Shown piece by piece: positions 18,249-25,700 of a stretch of DNA of 64,000 nucleotides. The stretch spans positions 1 through 64,000 of the forward strand of contig NZ_JADYVD010000003.1 in NCBI RefSeq assembly GCF_020193575.1, read 5' to 3'. The notes under the pieces were generated by a model, which ran no database searches, was not told where the DNA came from, and worked only from the letters and a program-made list of their open reading frames with translations. The translations under genes were made by a program, and so were the position numbers. The number at the start of each line of letters is the position of its first letter. The stretch's first letter is position 1. The stretch comes from Ensifer sp. IC4062. GTDB taxonomy: Bacteria; Pseudomonadota; Alphaproteobacteria; Rhizobiales; Rhizobiaceae.

Positions 18249-19040
18249 TCAGTAACCGCGATGATAGCGGCAGTTGTTCAGCACGACACCAAGGACGTTG
18301 CTCTTCTCCGACAGGTACTGCTCGCAGGAGTCGACTTCACTGAGCGTGGTTTGTTCGGCCGCCGCGACCAGGATCACGCAGTCGACGTTCGGCAGAAACG
18401 CTATGACGTCGTCGGTGGAAAGCATGGACGACATATCGAACAGGATGACATCCGGACTCATCTTTTGTCGCAGCTCCCGCAAGACCCTTGTCGTCTCCGG
18501 GCTTTGCAGCGTTTCCGCCGAGAATTGCACGGGCTGGCCGTTGACGCCGACAGCCAGATTGCTGTCGTAGCGCAGGAAAACCTCGCTGATTTCACGCTGG
18601 CCATTGAGGAAACTCTCGAATGGGGGCAAGCCTGTTACCCCGAGCCTCTCGCCGATCTGCGGCCGCCTCAAATCCACGTCGACGAGCAAGGTGCGGCAAT
18701 CCTTCTGATCCGCCAGGCTGAATGCCAGGTTCAATGCGAGGAAGGTTTTTCCACACGCCGGCGTGGGAGACGTGATCGCAACGGACGTCCAGTTGTTCTG
18801 TCGCAGCGTTTGCAGGATCTTCGTGCGCAGCATGTCGAATGGAGTGCGCGTTGGATTCGACCGGTTGGCAGTAACAACGCGATTTTGGGCGAGGATCGCA
18901 GAATCAACGCGAAGCGGCGGCAGGCTGTCCCAAAGTACTTCACTCTCGATCCGCGAGCAGGCGTGAATTGTCTGTTCCGACGCTCGATCAATGGCGCGGA
19001 CCTGGACGATTCCCTGAAGCGATGTGGAAATACTTTCCAT
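18249..19040 (-). CDS. BY-kinase / CpsD-CapB-type ATPase for polysaccharide co-polymerase
   Basis: This 263-residue cytoplasmic ATPase has a Walker A motif of the form SPTPACGKT, Walker A' LLVDVDLRRP, and a Walker B region VILFDMSSML. These are characters of bacterial tyrosine kinases that partner Wzz-type chain-length proteins. The C-terminus is poor in Tyr (only two in the last six residues) compared with the usual cluster. The gene lies about 75 bp downstream of the Wzz-like gene in the same orientation, so kinase and transmembrane parts are separate polypeptides, unlike fused ExoP. It would tune polymerisation and export by autophosphorylation cycles. The first 55 residues before the kinase core have no recognisable domain. 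Confidence 0.88.
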   Translation of the reverse strand: MESISTSLQGIVQVRAIDRASEQTIHACSRIESEVLWDSLPPLRVDSAILAQNRVVTANRSNPTRTPFDMLRTKILQTLRQNNWTSVAITSPTPACGKTFLALNLAFSLADQKDCRTLLVDVDLRRPQIGERLGVTGLPPFESFLNGQREISEVFLRYDSNLAVGVNGQPVQFSAETLQSPETTRVLRELRQKMSPDVILFDMSSMLSTDDVIAFLPNVDCVILVAAAEQTTLSEVDSCEQYLSEKSNVLGVVLNNCRYHRGY

Positions 19041-19115
19041 GATTTATTGCCGGTCCTTTATCGTATAGTTGAAATTATTACTTCTTTGTCATGGCATATC
19101 ACGTTTTGCGTGAAC

Positions 19116-20684
19116 TTAGTTCGAGGTAAAATTATTAAAAACAAGTTCCAGCGGCGAATAATAGTAATGAATGGTGGCCAATGTGCCTGGAATGCCCGCA
19201 GCGACGAGCACCGCTGCCATGGCTCGCGCCATCCCTCGCTTGCGACTGGCGGCGCGTAACTCGGCTGGCGTCGGGACATGTGGGATAGTTGCGAGCGGCT
19301 GGTATTGAAGCAGTTGCGCCAGTTCCGACGGCCTGCGCACCGTTCTGTTCAGGATTTCAAGCAGTGCCACGAGCGCGAGACTGAGCCCGATTCCCGCTGC
19401 GCCGCCCATGGCGACGATACGCCGCCGGTGGGGGCTTATCGGCGACTGGGGCGGCGCAGCGGGCTCCAGCAGCGAAAGACGCCCGCCATCGGAACGTAGC
19501 TCGATCTGCTCGCCTATCAGGGCCTCGGCGCGCCGCGCGATTGCAGCGTTATATTGTGTCTGAACGTTCAGCCTGTTCCGTTCGAGCGAATTAAGGGCCG
19601 TTTCGCTGGCCGGCGTCGCCACGATCGACCGCGTCAGTTCGGCAATGTTTTGCGTGATGGAGGCCTTTTCCCGGCTTATGGTCTCCAGGCGCTGATCGGC
19701 GTCCGAAAGTTGAAGGTCAAGCCCGGACAGGGCCTTCTGGCCGCCTGAGGTATCTGTTGCCTGACTGGATCTCAGACCACGCTGCAGCGACGCAATTCGA
19801 GCACGGAGCGCTATGATATTGGGACTCTTTTCCGAAAAGATGGCGAGTTGCTCGGCCAAGGCGCGGTTCAGGTCCTGAAGCATCTGCTGCTCAGGCGTGA
19901 CCGGGCCGCTCTCGACAGACGGAGTGCCTGTGGCATAGGCGTCCATGAGACTGCTGCGTCTGCTGCGAAGGGCGGATTCCTCGCGCTCAAGCAAAATCAG
20001 CCGCTCTTGCTGGCTGATTTGCTGGCGGCGGCGAAAATCGAGACTTTCGGGAAGCGTGTCCTTGTTCTCGCTTTTGAATTTGAGGATGTCGGTCTCAAGG
20101 CGGTTCAGGTCGGAGCCAAGCCTCGCAACCTCCCGGTCGAAAAACCGCAGCGTGTCACCGGCGCGGTCGGTGCGCTGGCGCTGGTTGCTGCGCAGTATCA
20201 TCGCCACGAGCTCGTTGACGGTCTTCGCCGCCAGGACGGGCTCCCCAGCTTCGAAACTCACGTCGAAGATACTCGCTCCCGTATTGGCGCCAAGCCTTTC
20301 CGACTGCTCGAAGGTGATACGCGACCGCATGTCCTTGACGACATCCTCGCTGGAGAACTCCTTGCTGCCCGAAAGCTTGTCGCCCGGCAGATTGTTGCCG
20401 TAGAGATCGAGCTTGTCCGCGAGCGCCAGAAGATACTCGCGTGTGGTGATCTGCTGCTGGATGATCTGGAACTGGTCCACCGCATTTGTGGGGACCGTCG
20501 AACGCGCTAGATCCGCCGGAATCTGCGGCGCCTCGACGAGGATCTTGGCACTGGCACGGTAGACCGGCGGCAAGATGCGCGCAACCAGAACGGCAATCGC
20601 CAGCGCCGAGGTGGTAATCGCCAGGATATACGGTATCCTTCGCCACAGGATCGAAATGTAGAAGCGTACATCCACATCGCGCAT
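19116..20684 (-). CDS. Wzz/GumC-type polysaccharide co-polymerase (chain-length determinant)
   Basis: This 522-residue inner-membrane protein has an N-terminal cytoplasmic stub, transmembrane helix 1 (about 15-37), a Wzz domain with the conserved ILVEAPQIPADLA region, and a long periplasmic coiled-coil (about 150-370). A Pro-rich motif (AAPPQSPISPHRRR) precedes transmembrane helix 2 (VAMGGAAGIGLSLALVALLEIL), and a third hydrophobic segment lies near the C-terminus (AMAAVLVAAGIPGTLATI). There is no fused kinase; the BY-kinase gene follows immediately. ATG 20684 is preferred (GGGTGA 7 nt upstream, and the encoded MRDVDVRFYISILWRR start is typical). It would control chain length and couple polymerisation to export in the periplasm. 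Confidence 0.9.
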   Translation of the reverse strand: MRDVDVRFYISILWRRIPYILAITTSALAIAVLVARILPPVYRASAKILVEAPQIPADLARSTVPTNAVDQFQIIQQQITTREYLLALADKLDLYGNNLPGDKLSGSKEFSSEDVVKDMRSRITFEQSERLGANTGASIFDVSFEAGEPVLAAKTVNELVAMILRSNQRQRTDRAGDTLRFFDREVARLGSDLNRLETDILKFKSENKDTLPESLDFRRRQQISQQERLILLEREESALRSRRSSLMDAYATGTPSVESGPVTPEQQMLQDLNRALAEQLAIFSEKSPNIIALRARIASLQRGLRSSQATDTSGGQKALSGLDLQLSDADQRLETISREKASITQNIAELTRSIVATPASETALNSLERNRLNVQTQYNAAIARRAEALIGEQIELRSDGGRLSLLEPAAPPQSPISPHRRRIVAMGGAAGIGLSLALVALLEILNRTVRRPSELAQLLQYQPLATIPHVPTPAELRAASRKRGMARAMAAVLVAAGIPGTLATIHYYYSPLELVFNNFTSN

Positions 20685-20938
20685 CACAAAGTCACCCGAA
20701 CTTGGACCTGAGCGGCACAGTGCCAAGTGTTCATCTTCAAGCGGTTACGGGGCAGGCGATAGATGATCAATGGGGGGTGACTGAGTGCGCCTCTGCGTCT
20801 GGCACTAGTTCCTTTGAGTAGGCTCTTTCAACCTATGCCTTACGCGCGGATTCTCGTCCGGCGACGACTGTGCCGATATAGGGACTTTCAGCGGCGGTTG
20901 CGTTTGTCGCTGCCGCACCGGGGCAGCAGATACGCGCC

Positions 20939-21020
20939 AACAGCGCGCGCCTTTCCAGACGCGCAAGCCCGCTGCGGCTTGAATTGCCGCACGGTTCATG
21001 AAATCGGCTCCGATCTGGGC
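20939..21020. repeat. interspersed intergenic repeat, copy 1
   Basis: This segment aligns with a second copy at 53734-53817: ACAGCG, then a GC-rich stem, CTTTCC, GCGCAA, CGCTG, then TTGAATTGCCGCACG and TCGGCTCCG are shared in the same order. The ACAGCG...CGCTG part can fold as a hairpin. It resembles short intergenic mosaic repeats known in rhizobia (RIME-like); the family assignment is from memory and is not verified. Confidence 0.7.
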
Positions 21021-21054
21021 TTTCCTGCGACGGTCTGCGGGTGTCAGCACGCGG

Positions 21055-21106
21055 CGGAGCATCCCTCTGCTTTCAAGTGAACCATTGAAAGCAGAGGGAT
21101 GCTCCG
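21055..21106. repeat. perfect inverted repeat, 22-bp arms, 8-nt loop
   Basis: The left arm 21055-21076 (begins CGGAGCATCCCTCTG, ends TTTCAA) is the exact reverse complement of 21085-21106, around the loop GTGAACCA. Twenty-two perfect pairs is far beyond chance. It has no T-run, so a simple terminator is not obvious. It lies about 35 bp from repeat copy 1 in a gene-free region. Confidence 0.9.
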
Positions 21107-21355
21107 GGCAATCGGTGAGGCGAGTGGTCTTCGCGCCGTCGCCTCCATCGAAAGAAGGTAGGCCATAACCTCGACGGCTGCGCTGCAAACCGGCATTAGC
21201 CTGACCTCTCTCACCCAATCTGCTGCTGCCGTTCGCGCTTCAGGCAACTTCCAAAGACCGGCTCGTGCGGCCATGCTGTCGTTGGGTCGGCGGCTCACCC
21301 CTTGTCGGGAGGGCACGTTGACCGTTCCGTTTTTGTTCAACGCGTAGGGTCACCA

Positions 21356-22279
21356 ATGCACGCTGCTCCGCGTCTAAGCGTGGTCATCCCGCATCTCAAC
21401 GAGCCCGACAATCTGCGTCGTTGCCTGCTGTCTCTCGACGCTGAGCGCGCGGACGGCATTCCATTCGAAATCATCGTCGTCGATAACGGTTCGGCCGAAC
21501 GGCCTGATGCCGTCTGCTCGAGTTTCGCGGGGGTACGCCTGGAGTACGAGTTGGTTCCCGGTCCCGGCCCTGCCCGGAATCGGGGTGCGAATGCGGCCCG
21601 ATCCGAGCTCCTAGCCTTCATCGATGCGGATTGCGTGGCGCAGCGCGGTTGGGTCCGCGCGATCGTCGAGTTCCTAGCAGGAAATCCTGATGTCGATGTG
21701 GTTGGTGGCGACATTGGAATTCTAATGGCCGACCCGGAACGACCGACATCGATCGAGCTCTATGAAAGCATCTACAGCTATCGCGCGCGCCTTTACGTCG
21801 AAAGTCACGGTTTTGCAGCCACCGGCAACATGGCGGTTCGAACGCGGGTCTTCCGCTCGGTCGGTCCCTTTGGTGGCATTTCCACGATGGAGGACACGGA
21901 ATGGGGGAAGCGCGCGACCGCGCTGGGTCATCGGCTGGCCTATCTGTCGCAAGCGAAAGTTCTCACGCCTTCGTGCAGGTCTTTTGCGGAACTGGCGCGG
22001 CGATGGGACCGGCACGTCGCTCATGAGTTCCGGAAGATTGGCGATCGTCCGGCGGCGATGCTGCGATGGCTTGCCGGCGGGGTCATGATCGGCGTCTCGC
22101 CTCTGGTCGAGGTGTTCAGGATCCTGCTTTCGGAGCGTGTCTCGGGCACCCGCGACAGATTGTTCGCTTGGGCATGTCTGATCCGAGTCCGGCTTTATCG
22201 CGCCAGGTTGATGTTCGACCTGGCGCTCCGCCGAAACGCAGCCTCACTGGTCGAGAACTGGAACAGAGAAAAGAGTTGA
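21356..22279 (+). CDS. glycosyltransferase family 2
   Basis: This 307-residue GT-A glycosyltransferase shows the typical N-terminal LSVVIPHLNEPDNLRRCL, nucleotide-binding IIVVDNGSAERP, metal-binding FIDADC (DxD) near residue 95, and an acceptor-side motif STMEDTEWGKRA. A C-terminal amphipathic/hydrophobic stretch (AMLRWLAGGVMIGVSPLVEVF) probably anchors it to the inner membrane. ATG 21356 follows AGGG by 6 nt; an extension to 21302 lacks a ribosome site. The sugar transferred cannot be deduced. It stands alone on the plus strand between the Wzz-like gene (divergent) and the ExoY-like gene 306 bp downstream. Confidence 0.9.
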   Translation: MHAAPRLSVVIPHLNEPDNLRRCLLSLDAERADGIPFEIIVVDNGSAERPDAVCSSFAGVRLEYELVPGPGPARNRGANAARSELLAFIDADCVAQRGWVRAIVEFLAGNPDVDVVGGDIGILMADPERPTSIELYESIYSYRARLYVESHGFAATGNMAVRTRVFRSVGPFGGISTMEDTEWGKRATALGHRLAYLSQAKVLTPSCRSFAELARRWDRHVAHEFRKIGDRPAAMLRWLAGGVMIGVSPLVEVFRILLSERVSGTRDRLFAWACLIRVRLYRARLMFDLALRRNAASLVENWNREKS

Positions 22280-22585
22280 CATCAATCGACGTATTGCTGA
22301 GCGCCAGGCCAGTTCAAGGAGAACATGCTGGAGCGTTTCGCTCGATGATATAGCAATATAGTTGTGTAATAATAGCCGCTTTAAAACTAGCTCGAATTAT
22401 CTAACAAAGGTCTATTGAGGTTGATGCTCGCGTAGTTATTAATCATATGTACCACAAGCAGAAATTATTAGTATTTTGAACGTAGGAAAATCATTAAAGG
22501 TATCTCCTGGCTCGAATTTATATTTGAGATAGGGCGGAGAGATCTGCGCTTGCGGTGAGTCCCACTATCAATCGTAGAGAGCGCA
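22280..22585. promoter_or_regulatory. AT-rich upstream region of ExoY-like gene
   Basis: These 306 bp are strikingly AT-rich compared with the flanking genes (GATATAGCAATATAGTTGTG, AATTATTAGTATTTTGAACG). No gene is visible. The region probably carries the promoter and regulatory sites for the priming transferase; AT-rich tracts are typical targets of silencers such as MucR/Ros-type regulators in rhizobia, though no specific site can be named. Confidence 0.5.
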
Positions 22586-23266
22586 ATGCCGAAAAATCCC
22601 AGGTTATATCCGAACTGGCTCATCGCACCGCCCGCATCGCACGACGCGACAATCGGTCCTAGGCGATCCTATCTCGCCACCAAGCGTGCTTTCGACATTG
22701 TGTTCACGCTAATGATCGCACCGTTTGCCCTGGCGATTGTCGGTGTCCTGGCGCTGCTCATTCGCCTAGATGGGGAGAAGGCTTTCTTTCGCCAGCCGCG
22801 GCTCGGCAAAGAGGGGCGCGTTTTCCATCTCTGGAAGCTTCGAACCATGGTTCCTGACGCAGAACGACGGCTGCAGGAATATCTGGACGCCAATCCGGTG
22901 GCTCGCCTCGAATGGGATCGCACGCAGAAGCTCCAGAATGACCCGCGCGTGACGACGCTCGGGAAATATCTGCGTAAATACTCCGCCGATGAGCTGCCGC
23001 AGCTCTTGAATGTTTTTCTCGGCGACATGAGCCTTGTCGGCCCACGGCCGATGCTGCCGGAACAGCGCCCTCATTATCCGGGCAGTGCCTACTTCGCCTT
23101 ACGCCCGGGGATCACCGGGCTCTGGCAGATCAGCGAGCGCAACATGTCGACGTTCGCCCAGCGTGCAATATACGACACACGCTATGCTGGCATCATGTCC
23201 ATTGGGACAGACCTGTCGATTCTGTCGAGGACCATCTTCGTTGTCTTGCGCGGAACGGGCTTTTGA
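22586..23266 (+). CDS. priming sugar-phosphate transferase (ExoY/WbaP C-terminal type)
   Basis: This 226-residue protein is a polyprenyl-phosphate hexose-1-phosphate transferase, which starts each repeat unit on undecaprenyl phosphate. It has one N-terminal hydrophobic hairpin (about 36-60, FDIVFTLMIAPFALAIVGVLALLI) and the conserved cytoplasmic catalytic block: FFRQPRLGKEGRVFHLWKLRTM, KYLRKYSADELPQLLNVFLGDMSLVGPRP and RPGITGLWQISERN. Its short length matches ExoY rather than full WbaP. The ATG at 22586 lies 7 nt after GAGAG. The sugar may be Gal, Glc or another hexose phosphate and is not readable from sequence. It is the first committed step for the surrounding locus. Confidence 0.93.
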   Translation: MPKNPRLYPNWLIAPPASHDATIGPRRSYLATKRAFDIVFTLMIAPFALAIVGVLALLIRLDGEKAFFRQPRLGKEGRVFHLWKLRTMVPDAERRLQEYLDANPVARLEWDRTQKLQNDPRVTTLGKYLRKYSADELPQLLNVFLGDMSLVGPRPMLPEQRPHYPGSAYFALRPGITGLWQISERNMSTFAQRAIYDTRYAGIMSIGTDLSILSRTIFVVLRGTGF

Positions 23267-23350
23267 CAGCCATGTTCTCGCGTTCGCCAAGTGCTATTGA
23301 AGGAGGCGAGGCCAAGTATCGCGGCCGGCCTTATTGCCATCTGGTTCGGC

Positions 23351-24130
23351 TCACTGATCAGGCCAGTTCGTTCCGTCTGTTGAAGGATCACTGGGAAACA
23401 GATCGTTGATCTTATAGGCAACTTCCGTCCTGTTCGTCGCCTTGACCTTCTTCATGATGTTGCGGATGTGAACCTTGACGGTGCTTTCCCGCAGGTTGAG
23501 CTCGTAGGCAATGATCTTGTTCGCCTTTCCGCGCCGCAGAGCCTCCACCACTTCGGCCTGACGCGCGGTGAACATACCCGCCAGAGGGCGCGTGACCGTA
23601 TTGCCCGACTCGAGCAGCCGACGCATGGCGAAAACGCTGCTTGCCGGAACGAAGATCCCACCGGCCACCGCGAGGTCGATTGCCTCGATACAGACATCGA
23701 TGCTGACCGAGGAAGGAATGTAGCCCTTGGCGCCATACTCGAGCGCCTTCATTATCTGGGCGAGTTCGTCGGTATCGGCAAGCACAACGACCGGCACCGG
23801 TTCGAATTCGGATGCGAGCCTTCGAATCTCCTCGGCAACGGCCGGATCAACGATCTTTCTACCACCGACATTCAGCAGGATCGAGGACAGTGGAGGGAAG
23901 AGGTGTCGCTGTTGCCTCCATTCTTCGATCGATCCGAAGGCCAGGACGCGCATGCCGGCCTTGTGGGACACTATGCTTTGCGCCAGACATTGGCGATCGA
24001 GCGCCCGACTGTCGATAATCACAAGCAAGCGTTCCGGAAGGGAGGGTTGTTCTGCGCTTGCGTCAACATAGTTGTCAATTTGTGTGGGAGGTTCATTATG
24101 GATATCTTTTCCGTTGCTTATCAATTTCAT
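23351..24130 (-). CDS. orphan LuxR-type regulator with degenerate receiver domain
   Basis: This 259-residue regulator has a receiver-like N-terminal domain (about 33-150) and a LuxR/FixJ helix-turn-helix near 188-245 (FTARQAEVVEALRRGKANKIIAYELNLRESTVKVHIRNIMKK). In the receiver the phosphoacceptor Asp position reads Asn (SILLNVGG), one of the two acidic-pocket residues is changed, and the usual Lys is missing (GYIPSS). Phosphorylation by a kinase is therefore unlikely; it may respond to a ligand (as VpsT/CsgD-type regulators do) or to partner proteins. GGAG lies 9 nt before the ATG at 24130. It faces the priming transferase convergently and probably controls polysaccharide genes. Confidence 0.88.
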   Translation of the reverse strand: MKLISNGKDIHNEPPTQIDNYVDASAEQPSLPERLLVIIDSRALDRQCLAQSIVSHKAGMRVLAFGSIEEWRQQRHLFPPLSSILLNVGGRKIVDPAVAEEIRRLASEFEPVPVVVLADTDELAQIMKALEYGAKGYIPSSVSIDVCIEAIDLAVAGGIFVPASSVFAMRRLLESGNTVTRPLAGMFTARQAEVVEALRRGKANKIIAYELNLRESTVKVHIRNIMKKVKATNRTEVAYKINDLFPSDPSTDGTNWPDQ

Positions 24131-25043
24131 AGCTATATCTCCCCGATAGCAATCTCGTTCGCGATATTTTTAAATGACAGATATTGTTGCTTACGCGAGA
24201 TTCTATGTCGCAGATTTCAACTGAAAACCGGCAAGTATACGCTGCCCTTTAAAACGAAATTCACTACAAAAACATTGCTTGAGCTTATAACTTCGAGTGG
24301 CCTAAGGCCCGCGGCCGCCGCCCCCAGGCAGTTCTAAACCGTCACTTCCAGTCTGCCCTATTCCAATGTAGGTTAAAGACCCCCAAAATCTTATAGTAGA
24401 CGTACCTCTTTCGACGTACGGATGCATCATCCCCCAATGCGCAACCGGGACAGGGAAATGGTTGCCCGTTCTTCGGTCCCGTTGAGCTCATGGCTGTTAA
24501 TGTTCCCTTGGCGCGCGGTTAACGTCATTCGATACGTTCGATCGATTGCCCTGCGCGCCGACTTCATCATCAAAATTCAGTGAGTAAATATTTAAGTAAA
24601 ATCTAATAAAAAATAGACTACTATAATGATCCTGAGGGCGAAACGACCAAATTGGGGTGCTATGCGTGAAAAAAGGAGTATATGGTCTCCTGCGGCGATG
24701 CCCCATGTCTAATTTAATGATACATCTGCAGTATATGGGTGCTGCAACGGATACCACCTTTGAGCGGGTTCGGCCGCAAAACTTTTCAGCGGGCAATCCC
24801 ATTCGATAGCAGCATCTTCTAGACCCAAAATCATTGAGAGAGAACCAGTCATCCTCCGGCAAGGCTTTGTCATGGCCTTCTTTCGGCGCCGTCGGGTTCA
24901 GACGACCGACCCTCCAAGTCGTCAGCCTTGAATATCGGCGGGAGTGAAAATGAAATGATCTCTTATCGGGTACGAGGGTAAGCATGTACCGCAATAGGAA
25001 TGTATTATTCCGTGCGTACACTATCCTGTTCCGGCGATCCGAA
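24131..25043. other. 913-bp AT-rich gene-poor region
   Basis: This is the longest non-coding stretch of the window. The composition is AT-rich over 24100-24300 and 24560-24680. It carries direct repeats upstream of the LuxR gene (listed separately). A 174-codon minus-strand frame (24497-25021) has atypical composition, many Cys/His/Arg residues, no ribosome site and no recognisable family, and I do not call it. Promoters for the minus-strand regulator must lie here. Confidence 0.55.
24380..24437. promoter_or_regulatory. nested direct repeats upstream of LuxR-type regulator
   Basis: GACGTAC occurs twice, at 24399-24405 and 24413-24419, with a 14-bp period, and this pair is bracketed by CCCCCAA at 24380-24386 and 24431-24437. 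The arrangement lies about 250-300 bp upstream of the regulator's start and looks like a binding-site array. The binding protein is not known. Confidence 0.35.
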
Positions 25044-25694
25044 TTATCTCAGATGACCCCAGGGGCCCCACCTCACGGAATAGCTCTTGGCAACGATAAT
25101 TCTCTCAACATAGATTTCGCAGCCCGGAAATAGTGCTTTGACCTCGCCGTAGGAAAGCAGGTTTATTCGATCCACATGATAACGCCTGCTCTTGATATCC
25201 GACGATCCGTAGTCTCTCGATGCTCTCAGCAAAGCGCGCCGAACTGGTGGGGCAAACCAGTGCAACAGCGGAAGGCGGAAGTGCGGCTCGATGGGAAATT
25301 CCCAGGCGGGAGTCTGAACCCACCCGGAACGTCCGACGCGCAACAACTCTGAAGCCATGGCACTGATGTCGGGCCACGGACCAACATGCTCGATGACCGA
25401 ATTCGAGTGGACGAGATCGACCGACTTGTCGGCGTAATTTTTCAAATGACGAGCATCCCCGATTTCGCTGACGAACAGGTCGGACATTCGCTTGCGATCG
25501 AGTTCGTCCTCGTCAATGTTCAGAAGGCGAATTTCGCCGATGTTGTCGTATCCGACATTGTCCCAGTAATCGGGGCGCCCGCCCACGTCGAGGATAGCCA
25601 CCGGTCGCCCGAGATGGCGAGCGAGGCGCTCGATCTGCCCATGCAAAATTTTGCCGCGCGCGGTTCGAAAGCGATTGATTGTCAAATCTCTCAT
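25044..25694 (-). CDS. class I SAM-dependent methyltransferase
   Basis: This 216-residue methyltransferase has SAM-binding motif I (VAILDVGGRPDYW), an acidic strand-2 end (LNIDEDE), motif II (GDARHLKNYADKSVDLVHSNSVIEHV) and the typical FPIEPHFRLPLLHWF region before the C-terminal lobe. No membrane segment is present. It follows the polymerase gene by 6 bp (stop TGA, then ATG 25694 with GGAG 9 nt upstream), so the two are one transcription unit. It could methylate a sugar of the repeat unit or the chain end, which in some systems stops elongation. Neither role is shown directly. Confidence 0.85.
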   Translation of the reverse strand: MRDLTINRFRTARGKILHGQIERLARHLGRPVAILDVGGRPDYWDNVGYDNIGEIRLLNIDEDELDRKRMSDLFVSEIGDARHLKNYADKSVDLVHSNSVIEHVGPWPDISAMASELLRVGRSGWVQTPAWEFPIEPHFRLPLLHWFAPPVRRALLRASRDYGSSDIKSRRYHVDRINLLSYGEVKALFPGCEIYVERIIVAKSYSVRWGPWGHLR

Positions 25695-25700
25695 CGCGGT

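Larger units (their letters stand above)
20685..21355. other. intergenic region with two repeat elements
   Basis: These 671 bp lie between the divergent Wzz-like and GT2 genes. They contain an interspersed repeat copy (20939-21020) and a perfect 22-bp-arm palindrome (21055-21106), listed separately. Frames of 89-137 codons cross this region in several phases but run through the repeats, have no ribosome site or recognisable domain, and are not annotated. Confidence 0.6.

Noticed and set aside
20805..21218. 137-codon minus-strand frame and neighbouring frames in the repeat region
   Set aside because: They pass through the interspersed repeat and the perfect palindrome, which explains the open frame without coding.
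24497..25021. 174-codon minus-strand frame in the AT-rich region
   Set aside because: It has atypical composition, no ribosome site, no domain or repeat, and no overlap logic with its neighbours.
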